The notes below the pieces were generated by a model. The model had not been told where the DNA came from, searched no databases, and saw only the letters and a program-made list of their open reading frames with translations. Positions 24,241 to 35,959 of a DNA stretch of 64,000 nucleotides are shown here, piece after piece. Source of the DNA: Trichobilharzia szidati (taxonomy: Eukaryota; Platyhelminthes; Trematoda; Strigeidida; Schistosomatidae); NCBI GenBank assembly GCA_944472155.2, contig OX235279.1, positions 115,436,110-115,500,109 on the forward strand, read 5' to 3'. Within the stretch, counting starts at the first letter, position 1. The number at the start of each line of letters is the position of its first letter. The translations under genes and the position numbers were made by a program.

Positions 24241-24889
24241 GTAGTTTCCTAATCGTGTACACAAAAAATGAATGTTAAACTAGACGTCTTTTTATTTCTT
24301 GCTATCTGACATGTGATTTTTGCAACATTACATATGTTTAGTTTATTTTGTGACAGTGAATTTTAATAATAATAAAGCTTTATTTCAAACGATATGCGAA
24401 CATATGTTACGAAACTTTTCAGGTTATTTAATTCGAAAATACTTTTTTCTTCATACAGGACATACATTTAAAGTAATAATCTGAAGTATATATTCATTTT
24501 GTTGAAGAAATGCGGAGCATTTACTTGGAAGCAAGTTAAATCAGAGCACAAGCTCATGTATAGGTGATTTAAAACAGTGATAAATCCAGATGGATATAAG
24601 CATTTTGGTGGAAAGCAATTTCGGTAGCCCTGTGATTCAAACGGGCCGCCTATAATCATTTACATAATTATTCTAAAAACTGTATCAAATGTTTCTTGAT
24701 TCGCTGGTGATACATGAGTTTTAATCTCACCCATTCTTAATAGACGGAATTTTCAGGTGGTTGCCGTTTTATGTCGTTTATGAATAAATGTTCAGTAAGA
24801 TTCCCAAATAAGGGAATTCCAGTTACTACATTGGGCTCCCTCTTGATCGGTCATATCTGTTTTCAGTCATATGAACAAAATTAAATATG

Positions 24890-25080
24890 GAGATATGGCT
24901 TATTGGTTTGAGCACATGACTTTCGACCAGTGGATGCCGGGTTAACATTTTACTGTACCTATTCCAGCCTGGGCAACTGTGTAGTAGTCTTCACAAGAAG
25001 AGTGTGACTCATAGTCAAGTACCAAGTAACGGCGAGTTGTAAATATCTCTTTTTGGGTTAAATAAACAAAATTGTGTGAA
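24890..25080 (+). repeat. Possible ancient SINE
   Basis: tRNA-like spacing of a TGGCTTATTGG A-box and a weak GCCGGGTTAACATT B-box, with downstream 'tattccagcctgggcaact'. It is strongly diverged and no target duplication is visible. Confidence 0.3.
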
Positions 25081-25733
25081 GACACAACACAACACTGAAA
25101 TACAAGTTCCTGCTGTTAGTATATGGTATTCTACTGAGTTGTTCAAACACCTAAACTTCTAACTGATCACAAATTCGGAGGAAATAATCTCAGTGCATTT
25201 CGCGATCTTAGCGGTATGCAAGATACCATTAGGTCACATTTTATGTAAATCATCCAAGAGAAATATGAATGATTAAATGTGTTGTTCTAAATTTCACTAT
25301 AGGAGTATTTAATATTTTGAAATGTGAATGCGACATAAATACAAATGTTATGTGATTCAGCAGTAGGGTTACGCACTGATGAGGAGTTCTAAACTAAGGC
25401 AAAATAGCTGCTTACAAGGTACTCTAGCTTAGTTTAATTCATCACAAAATCTACAATGAAATTATTTGAATACTTATGGTTGTAAAATTTGAACAAATAT
25501 TATAGAGATAAAATGCACAAATGATTTAATCATTAACAGCATATTTCGCTGTTGTTATTTCATACCAAACGCCTGGTCGTTGTTGAGAATCAAACAACAG
25601 TATGCGCAGAATTAATCATCATATTAAGACCTTCTATTGAAATCACCTGATAACATAAGGGAATTAAAATACTATTACGTATTTTGTTGCGTTGATAAGC
25701 AGAACATATAGAATATTATAAGAAATTACTTAC

Positions 25734-25816
25734 ATTGAGGCACTGTTGTTGACGGTTGAATATTTTGTGTAGGATCTTTGTGTATATCCATTTGGTAGGT
25801 TAGGACGACCACCCAT
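25734..25816 (-). CDS. LC8-like dynein light chain, exon 1
   Basis: First coding exon, 83 nt: ATG at 25816-25814, 27 codons beginning MGGRPNLPNGYTQRSY, then two bases before a canonical GTAAGT donor. Joined to 22665-23016 it gives one uninterrupted frame. The N-terminal extension is rich in N, S, T and Y and lies outside the LC8-like core. Glycine at position 2 might permit N-myristoylation, but position 6 is N, which is unfavourable. Evidence is the matching splice sites and phase; there is no transcript support. Promoter elements are not evident, and a PLE end lies ~170 bp upstream. Confidence 0.6.
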
Positions 25817-25984
25817 TAAATTGTTTGAATTCTAAAATATATAAAAATTTTGTAGACGAAGTAGAGTTGCTTTCATCAGTAAACACCTTATAATTCTCAA
25901 ATCTACATTTGTCAATATTTGCATTGTATAAACCGTGTATGAGATACAAGCAGTTACATGGTGGGATAATTCTTCGAAGAATTT

Positions 25985-26070
25985 ATATTTAAGGTATTGT
26001 TTAAAGCAACTAGTCCCTTTGATAAATTTGAATAAGGCATTTAGAAGACAAATTTCTCGAGATGATATCA
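25985..26070 (-). repeat. PLE-like end repeat (three-site family)
   Basis: Shares 'cctttgataaatttgaataa' with diverged copies at 35205-35300 and 48620-48700. Two of the three lie downstream of minus-strand PLE nuclease fragments (26950-27430 and 35650-35940), so this is probably the pseudo-LTR of a PLE-D relative. Confidence 0.45.
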
Positions 26071-26192
26071 TTTCATAGTTTCTTTATAACCGCTTTACAA
26101 CTAACATGGTTCACAATAATAAAATAAAGGTCATGACAATTACTCATTTATATAAAAAACAAAAGTACATACTAATGACCAATCATATTTAA

Positions 26193-26702
26193 ATAGTCAA
26201 TCTGAGCGAAGAATATTCTTTTCAATAATTTCTCTACAGGTTATTACAGTTATAAAATATAATATTTGTTGTCGTTACAATAAAGGCCACTTATGCGACG
26301 GATACATTTTTAACGTAGAATAACAGATTAGTTATGGGGTGTCAAAATAAATAGTCGTATTTGTGTGACAAACGTGCTAGGCTGAAATCGATTGCAAAAT
26401 ATTGTAAAGCGGGAGACAATCGTGGTGATTAATCATAATAGATTTGTAGAGTGTGGGGTAGGAAAATTGACAAGTCAGATCAAGGTAACAAAATGTGTCA
26501 GTTGTCGATTTCAGCCTAGCACGTTTGTCACACAAATACGACTATTTATTTTGACACCCCATAACTAATCTGTTATTCTACGTTAAAAATGTATCCGTCG
26601 CATAGGTGGCCTTTATTGTAACGACAACAAATATTATATTTTATAACTGTAATAACCTGTAGAGAAATTATTGAAAAGAATATTCTTCGTTCAGACTGAC
26701 TT
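26193..26702. mobile_element. Palindromic fold-back element (MITE-like)
   Basis: 510-bp element with ~199-bp inverted arms (26193-26391 and 26505-26702) that are nearly identical, around a 113-bp loop. TTAA flanks both sides (26189-26192, 26703-26706), consistent with a TTAA-targeting DNA transposon such as piggyBac. The ends (ATAGTCA.../AAGTCAG...) lack the CCC/GGG typical of piggyBac. It has no coding capacity, so it is non-autonomous. It is inserted between a PLE nuclease fragment and its end repeat. Confidence 0.8.
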
Positions 26703-26949
26703 TTAATTCATAATATGGGAATATTCCACACTATCAAATATTTAAATAGATCAAGTAATCCATGGTAGGCGAAGGTTGAAGCCTACTGCTTTTTGTACAC
26801 ATAGTTTAAGATGTATATGACTTATCCAAAGTGAAGCGTCTCAATAACCTTGAATTAGAGTTATGTGAAATAATTGTAAAACAGTCATTAATATTGATTT
26901 TATGACCTGACATTAATTAGTGCTTTGCAGTGGATGATGGACTTCTATT

Positions 26950-27430
26950 TAGATTGCATCGGGCTTTTCTATGTGTATTAATAACCATTTTGGAACATGT
27001 TCTTTTTGACTATATTAGAAAATTCTATTGGTTCTACCTATATAGGTGTCACAGCAACTGCAGGTGAACTTGTAGATACAATTTGAAGTAGAGTCCACAG
27101 AATTTTGTCATTTAATCGTAGGCACAAGGATCGAAAATGTTCGGCATGTGAGGGAAAGAGATGCAGCGTAGAATGTGCGTTTGATGGCTGACGGAAGTTT
27201 TTGAGCTGTCAATTGCATAATTTTATCACCCTTGAAAGTTAGGTTAATAAAGATAGCCTTCTTTGATACAGAAGCTGTCTTTTTTAGATGTGGTCTATCC
27301 TTACTGTGACAACTGATAAAGTTTTCTGGATAACTATTAGCTAATAAAACTGAATGTCTATGTCGAAGCTCATCCAACAGTGTGTCGCTCGTATACATTT
27401 TACGGGCCCTTGAAAACAAACATTTCACTA
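26950..27430 (-). pseudogene. PLE-D RT end and GIY-YIG start
   Basis: The minus strand reads SRARKMYTSDTLLDEL, NSYPENFI, a basic linker, then NCIYKFTCSCCDTYIGRTNR with an in-frame stop beyond, and EHVPKWL. This spans the region after RT motif C and the first half of the nuclease. It corresponds closely to 42080-42530. The catalytic RT portion is missing. Confidence 0.7.
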
Positions 27431-27454
27431 GGGAACATTTATACTGGATAGGAA

Positions 27455-27660
27455 CAAAACTGGTGTCGCAAGTGGTCTAGTGGATAACGCAGTGGCGTTT
27501 GAAACTATGGGCACTATGTTCCAGCCTCGGTGGGAACATTATCAATCAATGCGAAGTGCAGGTACATCCAGCTGGCAAGCCCAAAATGGGACGAAATTCG
27601 CATCCTGGATTCCACTGCTAGTCATCATCCACCAATTAACTGCTAAATAAAAAACTAGTG
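27455..27660 (+). mobile_element. Sm-alpha-like SINE
   Basis: tRNA-like head with A-box GTGGTCTAGTGG and a decayed B-box near 27520 (GTTCCAGCCT), followed by a hammerhead module and the block 'cctggattccactgctagtc'. This is the layout of the schistosome Sm-alpha family as I know it, and the strongest pointer to a schistosomatid host. No clear target duplication. Confidence 0.75.
27566..27610 (+). ncRNA. Hammerhead ribozyme in Sm-alpha-like SINE, decayed
   Basis: Stem I AUCCAG/CUGGAU is perfect, stem II GCCC/GGGAC-like is intact and GAAA is present. The core reads CUGGCAA instead of CUGAUGA, changing essential core positions. Predicted inactive. Confidence 0.7.
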
Positions 27661-28249
27661 AAAATGTTGACTACTTATTGACAGGTAAGCACAAACATTC
27701 ACTTAGAGAGTGTACAATTCATCCGAACTGTATTTGTGCAGTGTTGAGGTTTGGCTCATGGTATTTAGGTAGGAAATATTCAGCAAATTAACTAGTATAT
27801 ATTAATTTGATTCTCAAACAGTTTAGTGCACCTAATAAAAATAATGACAACAGAAATGAAAATTTCCTTGAGATTATCATTTTCTTCTGTTGTGATCGAA
27901 CCGAATAATACAGACAGATTAATAACCAGATATGTAACTTCGTCGATATATCTTGGAAATTATTCCCATCTCCGCAGCTCCACACATGAATTCCAATGGC
28001 ACGAGCTCTGAATCATCATTCTACCAGTGATCAAGTTTTGAAAAATGAAGTTACATTAATTACAAAATTATATATATATATCAGTTTGCGGGAAACAGTT
28101 TTATTATAATAGCAAATATTTCATTCAACTGTGCATATTCCGACATGAGTCTTAACAAAATGGTAATGAAGATTTGACTGACGTATACAGAGTGAACTGA
28201 TTTATGTGAAAGACTTGGGGACTGTTGTAGTATGTATTTCCATAATAGT
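27661..28249. other. Unassigned AT-rich stretch
   Basis: Nothing recognised apart from a short TA tract at ~28070-28082. Confidence 0.4.
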
Positions 28250-28440
28250 GAGTTTATTAGGAAGGATACACAGTGATACAGCATTATTTGTTGGATGAAG
28301 TTTCGATAACAATTTATTGTTCATAATTATTTCAAATATAATCCAGATAAGTTAGATTTTAAGTATGTGAATTTGTCTCATCCTACTGTATTCTTATATG
28401 TGACTGCTTGTGGTGCTATGGCTAAGCTTTTTTCTAAGTT
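28250..28440 (-). pseudogene. PLE-B fold-back, left half
   Basis: End repeat (hairpin GAACAA...TTGTT(A), then GAAAC on the minus strand) followed inward by C-terminal coding sequence comparable to EKSSAIAIHALTH in 33686-34130. It is the inverted counterpart of 29870-30060. Confidence 0.55.
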
Positions 28441-29869
28441 AGATCATGAAGTGAAGAGAATTATTGAAAGCCAAGGGGTACGTCTTTTTCATCGTAGTTA
28501 TGAACTCTTCAGCAGTGACCCTATGTTGAATCGAACTAAAGTCCTCGAGGTTACTAGGTGAGTGAGCCGAGCATTGATCCACTAACGCGGAATCCAGTAG
28601 CTTATGAATTTTCTCTTCTGGCAGTTCTTAGCAAAGTAGAATCCACTGAATAAAGATTCGTAAAATGTTTGTGCTCAACTAATCTAACTGACCTTGATCT
28701 ACGACGGTGATTTATTGATTTATAAACGCATAGACAGACAGATTAAATTATTTTGTTAAATAGTCTACATAGGACATAATTCGTTTGTAAGTTTGTGGGT
28801 TTAAATGGAACTAGGTACCCTGTCCTGTTAAAAATGCCATGGAAAGTTTCAGACGTCCCTTCTAAGTATGACAACTTTACAGATGCTTTAAATTGTCTTT
28901 TCATGATTCTGTTACCCCCCTCCCCACAATAAGTGTGTCATACTCACTTCTTACTGTTCTTATATTTCTTTGTATTCTGCGGGATAAGTTTATCAAGGTA
29001 TCAAGTCTGCGTTTATATATCCTAACTCTTGCGTAAGAAGTGACATGGGATTGGATGACTTGAGGTAAAAAAAACCTGTCTGAATAAATGTGCTTTTTGT
29101 AAGCACCACTACCATCTTCTCAGGCTGTTATATTTTAATTAACCTACTTTCTTCGTGAATTCTTGTTAGCTAGTACATTTATTCGAATCTATCATTGAAT
29201 TTGCGTCTGAAAAGCTATTTCCGTCATTTTTTTTAATACTGTGAATCTCCATCTTGCAGGGTGCAACTAAACAGTTCAAGTGCTACGTTTTGTCAACCAC
29301 ATATAAATATATCTGTCACATTTGGAAATGTCTGTGATCGTATTTCTTCAGCTTATCTGAATATTTTCAATCGGAACTTAAGTACTACAGTAGTCAAGTA
29401 TAGCTACGTTCCTAAGACGATTTAATCTATTGATTTGGTTGTAAGTTTGAGTTCTTGGTCAGAAATCCGAGTTTTTCTTACAGCTTCTACAGGGTTTTAC
29501 TCGTATATGAGTTTACGAGCTGATGACATCGAAATAATTCACTGATTTCATCTAACTCTAAGATGTTCGATGTTTCAGTGGGTAATAATTAGTTAATTTA
29601 TATTCAGAGCGATTTCAAGTGAGATCTATTATCATAGCCAAGTATTGGCACAGCTAATAAGTCAACGTATTTACAAAAATGATTATATCTTATAAAATAT
29701 CCGATTTAAGATCTTGGACAATGTCGTATACTGTACTAAGATTACTAGATTTAGCGATTACATTAAATCATTTAGGTTGGCATAGAAGCAGTTTCATTTA
29801 GAGTATATGATCGGCTATCGATTTCTTAACTTTACTCATTATGTCATCCACTTTTTTCGAACTGTTCTA
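28441..29869. other. Loop of PLE-B fold-back, unassigned
   Basis: 1.4 kb between the inverted PLE-B halves. No RT or nuclease motif recognised. It may be a later insertion or strongly decayed element interior. A CUGAUGA-CAUC-GAAA string near 29519 lacks stem II. Confidence 0.35.
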
Positions 29870-30060
29870 TTTATTCATTATTCGACAAACAGTCACACAT
29901 AAGTATGCTATAGGATGAGACAAATTAACAAGACTAAAATCTAACTTACCTAGTTTGTCTCTGAAATAATTATGAACAATAAATTGTTTTCGAAACGTTA
30001 TCCAGTGAATAATACTGTTTCTTTGTGTGACCCATCTAATGCACAATCTAATATGAAATA
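29870..30060 (+). pseudogene. PLE-B fold-back, right half
   Basis: Plus-orientated counterpart of 28250-28440: C-terminal relic, then the end repeat with GAACAATAAATTGTTTTCGAAACG, followed by a decayed tail. The outer ends of both halves are therefore 3' ends. Confidence 0.55.
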
Positions 30061-31220
30061 AACGAAGTAAAGTGGATATATACAACGACCAACGACTGAA
30101 AGAAATTTATAATTGCAAACTTTCCAAAGGACATGATGCTGCTTGAAAGCAGTTTATTTCTCTTATCGTACATTCTGTTTGTAAAGATCTCTCCATTCAA
30201 CCAGTTACCACAGATTAACGTATCATGGTATAAGCTGACATTTACTCTTAAGGAATTACCAGGCCGAGTGTCTACTAAAACTGGAGTTTTTGAATTCGGC
30301 ATCATATGCTGCTCCAAAGTAGGGTACTTAAGCCAACAAAATAGACTGATTGAACTTTTTACCTGTGAATATGCGTCTTAACTTATGTGGGGTTTTCTCA
30401 CCATACCGAGATGACGTTCGACCTCACAGACACAAGCACCGTGAAAACTTCAAATGACAACAATGGACAATGATTTTTACAATATTTGCGTTCAAACAGA
30501 GCGAATAAATAATTAAAAGTTACAAAATAACAGACCTGATTGATGAGTGAAGAAATATTACGAAATTTTCAAAACAATTTTCTTTCGACAGACCTACCTC
30601 CACAAATCTTCTAACCAAAACATGTTTATGATAGCAGTGTTCGAAGTCTTTAACTTCCACTGGTCTATGGAGTGTTGGATTTCTTGGCATTATTGAGTAA
30701 TTAGGTTTTACAGAGGAATAGTACAGTAAGTCTTTGCTTTAACAAATGATGCAGTCTGTTGTTGTTTGTTGCATTTAAAAGTCTATTCACATGTAGCAAA
30801 ATCAATTAATTTTAAGGTATCATATGATTTAGTAGACATTAAAAGAAACTTTGTAGTAAGGAACGTGTACACACACACACACACGCATACTTCTTTCATC
30901 AAATTTGTACATATAAATGACTGTCGTATTAGCGTTAATTCTAACAATCTGTGCATGTTCATCGTTTAATTAGTGTGTGTAATTATGAAGAACCTAGTCA
31001 CAAATACATGAATATATTAAATCTTACGCAAGCATACAGATTAATTTTGGCAATAAGGTGATGATAATTGAAATTGGCATTTAATCCCTAAATTTAGTGT
31101 AACACAGTGCAGTAAACTAATGATAGATTTCTGAATCAGTTTCTGAATCAGTTTGAATCAGTAACGGTTTATGTAATTTAGATGGTGTAGAGAAACCATC
31201 CTGTGATATAAATAGTCTTC
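30061..31220. other. Unassigned AT-rich stretch
   Basis: No supported gene. A short (CA)n tract lies at ~30869-30884. Confidence 0.4.
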
Positions 31221-31224
31221 AGAA

Positions 31225-31345
31225 ATGATAGAGAAGATTTGTAGCTCAGGTGGAAGATTTTGATGTGGTTGTGTTCTCTGAGCTGGATAGTTAATTTGCG
31301 AAGCTTTCATCACCCTACTAGGTGACATCTTCAGCGCATACTTCA
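31225..31345 (-). repeat. Solo PLE-A pseudo-LTR
   Basis: Matches 3596-3720, including the start of the ORF (MKAS, then AQRTQPHQN and PPELQIFS in the same relative frame). No RT or nuclease is attached. Confidence 0.8.
31297..31338 (-). ncRNA. Hammerhead-type ribozyme, PLE-A (solo end)
   Basis: Same 42-nt architecture as 3662-3703: UGCG, CUGAAGA, stem II, GAAA, AGCU, U^CGCA. Stem II here pairs UCACC with GGUGA in place of UUGCUC/GAGCAA. Several coordinated changes preserve pairing. Confidence 0.7.
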
Positions 31346-33685
31346 AATTGATTACAAGCACTCAAAGATGTTATTGTATCAGTCAATGTAGTTTTATTAA
31401 AATAAAACAGAAAGTTACTAACTGTGACTACCATTACACGAAAATTAAGGTTGGATAGGTTTTATGGTGTTCAGTAGGTAACGGTGTAACAGCAGAAGGC
31501 AAGACACGGAAGCGAAGGTATATTTTCAAGTGATAAAACAGCTACGCATATCTATACAGTTTATATTCTTTAACAAATCACTGAGAGTGTGATTTTGGTT
31601 TACATTAAACGACATGAAATAAAATGTTCAAATACATATATTATTCTGTTGCTAATGCAGTACTTAATTGTGTGAATAGTGATCAGACTTCAACAATGAT
31701 TCTTACTAAGAGAATAATATTCCATTGGAACCAATTGTCTGTATCACACCACCACAAATGTCCATTACTGAAACATAAAAAACTGCTTCAGCTGTCATCT
31801 GTGATGAATTTTATCCTATTAGTACTTCGTCATATTGTATCAGATAAACTCACCTTCAAAGAAATCATAATTGTAGTACTACAATACTAGGAAGAAACTA
31901 AAAACACATTCATTTGTCATCCGACTGACAGCAGTTCTGAAGAATACTTCCAGTCCATCTATTAACTTCGGCAAATTACATGTAGTGCACAAAAGTGAGA
32001 GTTTCGAAGGGTTACAAACTTGAGAACATTTATTTCGCTGCAAGAGTTTAAAACAAGCAACAAATATTAATACAGCAGGATTTAATCGATTCATCAAATT
32101 TCGGCAGAGTGCTTCAGCTGAATATTCTACATACAACAATATATGTATATATGTCCAAACCAAGTTCACTTTTAACAGTTTGAAAAAATTAATTATAACA
32201 ATATATATATATATGCTATTAAAAATACAGTAGGAGAAATGTGACATTAGGTTAAATCAGTCGTACAAGACGAAAGCTGTGAATGTTGTAAAGGTCAAGT
32301 TCAGACAGATAAGTGGGAAGGGGTATGATAGATTAAAATTGAGATAATAATGGATTACGCCTCAGTTACAAACTTCAATGAACAATTTTTCATTGAAGAA
32401 AGAACTTGAAAATGTCAGGAATTGCAAACTAATTAATAATAAAACGAGTTAAGATAATGGCACTAACGAAAAATAGTTTTGCATAAGTCAAGAATAATGA
32501 TAACAGATGTTAAATAAAAGCCATTACCATGGCAGATTCAGGGTGACCATTTCCTTCAGTACACAGAGAATGGGTATATTAATTATAATTTCACAAACTC
32601 CAGAAAACATAAACATTTTTCTCCTTATTTTTCTGTTAACAATCGTGACTAACTTGACAGCATCAGTATCATGTTCGTCGTCTGTAAAATGGTTTGTTAT
32701 TGACCGTTTTGAAGAGTTCTACAGAAATTTGTAAAATTCATTGAATCCTGCTTTATTGACATTTGTTGCTTTGTACATGTTCATAAAACTACCAAAATAC
32801 TCATTTTCTGAACTAAATTAAGTCCCAGCACTGATGCTAACGTATCAATAAAAAACAAACTGAGTAAGTGAAAACGTTTAAGGTAATGTCCTCCATGAAT
32901 TTTCCTTCATTGACAGCACATATCCTAACAATATGTTGACAACTCTAATGTATAGTAAAGGGAAACCGTTCAGATATAAATTGATTTGTAAATACTAAAT
33001 ACCGTTACGTTACTGTCCAATATTCTCTGGGTAGCAGTTGTAATAGATCTTGGCTACAAGTTGTAGAGGGGAATCATTGATTTAAGTGGAACTGAGGGTA
33101 AACTTTATACTCTACTCTTGCATTTCTATGGCGAAATTCCTAAGTGTTAACATGGCATTAGACGTTTGATAACGATATATCGATAAACATGAATATCATA
33201 AGCTATGAGGTTAGAGATTTCATCAAAATCACAAATATGCTCTAATTCAAAGAGGCTTGAACGTTAATACCATCCTATCCCGTCAACCTGAACTTCAACG
33301 AAGCCTATTACAGAGAACTAACGCACTCTATGAAGAGTTGAATAAAAAAAGATGAATTTTAGGTCTATATATACAGTGTTCTACAAAAACTAATGCCAAG
33401 AAAATAATCCATGGCTAATAGGAATTCTAAAATTTTCTAAGTTTCTTTCACCACTTTCACAGAAGCTTGAAGCATGTTTCTTTAACTTCTCAAATTTAAC
33501 TCTGAATTCTTTTCAAATTCAAGGTCTAGGGTTTGATCTAAAATTCTGCAGTGTGTCCAGGAAAATCAGTGAACTGTGGGACAAAGCCCGTCTGGCAATA
33601 AAAGTCTCCAGACATTCGATATATCAATAGTTCAAAGTTTCACTTCCACTCGTCTAGGAATCATGGTTCCAACCAATGGCGGAAC
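31346..33685. other. Unassigned AT-rich stretch
   Basis: 2.3 kb with no supported gene, RNA or repeat. Short ORFs only. Confidence 0.4.
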
Positions 33686-34130
33686 GGATTTTGATGTCAA
33701 AACCAGTTAGAAGTAGTCAGATTGTCAGAACATAAGAGTTTAGCTAAGGTAAGAATGGTTGACCCAGAGAATATAAGTAATTCAGAAAAAAGCTCAGCAA
33801 TTGCAATACATGCATTAACACACAACCACGGGATAGGGTGGGAGAGGGTTAAAATCCTAGAAAGTAATCTAGGTACGTGGAGAAAGAGGTTGATTACTGA
33901 ATCCTTGTTCATCGAATCTACACTCAACACATGCAATAGGAATGATTCATCACTCATACCCGAAATATGGAAAATATTACTACCAATCAAATCAAGTGAA
34001 AATCAAGTGAAAAACAATGGAACTATATAAATGAATTTAGGAAGTCGTGCGATTACCTTGATATGATTATGAGCAATAAATTGTGCTCGAAACGTCATCA
34101 GTAAACATTACTGTATAACACTGTGAGACT
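33686..34130 (+). pseudogene. PLE-B nuclease C-terminus and 3' end
   Basis: The open frame to ~34030 encodes RLSEHKSLAKVRMVDPENIS, HALTHNHGIGWERVKI and the terminal segment ending in a PEIWKILLPIKS motif. It matches the second half of the PLE-B nuclease at 57633-58000. The end repeat with GAGCA...TGCTC, GAAAC follows at 34075-34130. The YIG half and RT are missing, so it is 5'-truncated. RTE sequence begins ~60 bp further on. Confidence 0.75.
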
Positions 34131-34189
34131 TTATGAAAACAAAATTTACCCATAATGAAATTTTCATCAACTTGAAACCAATTTGGAAA

Positions 34190-34735
34190 TATTCTGCAAT
34201 CTGCAACATAAAGAACAATATTCTGATTTTCAGCACAAATGTGAAGTCAGTCACTTCTTCTAAATGGGTCATTTACTTGCACTGCGCGTCACAAAAAAGG
34301 ATTTCCAATACCCAACTGCAGACTTTATCAATAGCTGTCCACTTCACTGGCTTCATACTGAAGATCAAATGGCCAGCCAGCCGGCCACAAAGAATTAGCA
34401 ACAAGGAACTGGCTGGAAACAAATCAACCAAGAGCCGGTCGCTCAACAAATATGCAGGAGAAAATGGAGATGGATAGGACACACATTGAGGAGGCCGTCG
34501 AATGACATCTCAAGCAATGCAGGCCACCGCTTGAGTGGAGTGTGAATGGAAAGCAACGGGTTGGTCGTTGGTGTTAGGGTGACATGGAGGAGATCGTGTG
34601 GCGAGGTGGAGATGAGAGAATATGGGCAATCGTGGACCCATGTGAGGATGGCAGCAGAAAATAGAAGGAGGTGGAGATGTGATTTTGAAGCTCTATGTTC
34701 CACTTGGAACCCAAGAGAATAATAAACTTAAATGA
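34190..34735 (+). pseudogene. RTE-type retrotransposon 3' end, copy 2
   Basis: Begins in the NNILIFSTNVKSV region, aligned to NNIRIFNSNVKSV in the minus element (56500-56570). It has an internal deletion or replacement at ~34255-34290, then closely matches 23800-24240. Ends at an AATAATAAA tract. RT core absent. Frames shift at least twice. Confidence 0.7.
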
Positions 34736-35649
34736 ATAAATAGGTAATCAATCACTCCTATATAATTGCTACAAACGCGTGTATTCACAATCCAGACATT
34801 GCTATTGCTCAATAAAGGAAAGTTGTATAGAAGTCAGATACGTTCTGGAGAGTGAAGACATAATCCTGGTTTTTTTAGGAACAGTGTAAGGGAATTGCGG
34901 TAATCGATAGACTATTCTACACCGAAAAGTGTGCAAACTTAACCGTCAGACAAAAACAAAATGTGTAAATCCTACTGTAAAACAGAAGGACAAAAATTCT
35001 TATAAAATAAATGACACTTAAAGTCTAAGCACTCATACACCCAGAAGTTTATTAACTGCTGCTCAAGTGTCTAAATTTTTTATGGAATACGTGCAAGACA
35101 TTGGAAGTATGTTTCGCTTCAACCTCTTATATACATAACTAACTCATTACATAATCAACTTGAGAAACAACCTGCAGTTATCCCTGAAACAATATCGATA
35201 GTAAAAACAAGATACATTTGACTTCATTCGGTTCCCTTGATAAATTTCGATAGAGAAAGAAAGACCAGATTTGCAGTATAAAATGATATCATTCTATTTC
35301 ACAGGTTCTCGTCAGCTGCAAACTACCTGAAATTACAATGGTTATAAATAATAACATTTCATACTTTATTGTTTGAAAGGTAATACAGAAAGCATTATAA
35401 GATAAACGCATCCGGAATATAAGGATTAAAATTTCGTAGTTTAAGTTACCATCAATTTATATACTATCAAACTATGAAAAAAGGAAGAAAAATGGGGGGG
35501 GGGGTGAGAGAAGACGGAAAACAGAAAAATCTAATAAACAATGTCAACATGGCAACGCAACAAGGTCAAAGTTCATCAATCTGAAAACTTGCTCAGTGAG
35601 TTGAACTCACTAGTGTCTATGGGTAATCAGTGTAATGAAAGTGATATGG
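34736..35649. repeat. Unassigned, with PLE-like end at 35205-35300
   Basis: 35205-35300 is a diverged copy of the 25985-26070 repeat ('cccttgataaatttcgatag'). A run of ten G lies at ~35498-35507. Nothing else recognised. Confidence 0.4.
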
Positions 35650-35940
35650 TTACCAAGGGAGTGAGAGATTGACTACAATCTCTTTCTGTGTGCATGAGTT
35701 TGGTCTGAGACGTTTGATTGCAATTGCTTCAGCAAATCGTAGTAGATTCGCTGTCCTTTGTATGTTTAATATTTTGAAGGATTTGGAAGTCTCAACAAAA
35801 TGGCCCGTATCCATAAAGTGTCTGGTAATTGGACTTTGTAAATATTTGCTTCCTTTTAAGCATAAGTTTCTCGGAATATGCTCTGAAAACTGGATAGAAG
35901 CCCTTCTTTCTGTCCTTCCGATGACTTCATCAGATCACTT
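35650..35940 (-). pseudogene. PLE-D nuclease C-terminus, inverted half
   Basis: The minus strand reads VIGRTERRASIQFSEHIPR, ITRHFMDTGHFVE and a tail AEAIAIKRLRPNSCTQKE, the second half of a PLE-D nuclease. It is orientated away from the RT relic that starts at 35960, giving a fold-back. Confidence 0.7.
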
Positions 35941-35959
35941 AAAGACCTAAATGTGTTCA

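Larger units (their letters stand above)
23017..25733 (-). other. Intron of the dynein-light-chain-like gene
   Basis: 2.7 kb between donor GTAAGT (25728-25733, minus sense) and acceptor TAG next to 23016. It holds an RTE tail (23800-24240), a weak SINE relic (24890-25080) and otherwise unremarkable AT-rich DNA. No additional exon is needed to keep frame. Confidence 0.6.

Noticed and set aside
27826..28011. Short ORFs on both strands
   Set aside because: Overlapping antisense ORFs of about 60 codons with biased, low-complexity residues. No motif.
29500..29560. CUGAUGA followed by GAAA (hammerhead core)
   Set aside because: Only four bases separate the two boxes, so no stem II can form, and no PLE or SINE context is present.
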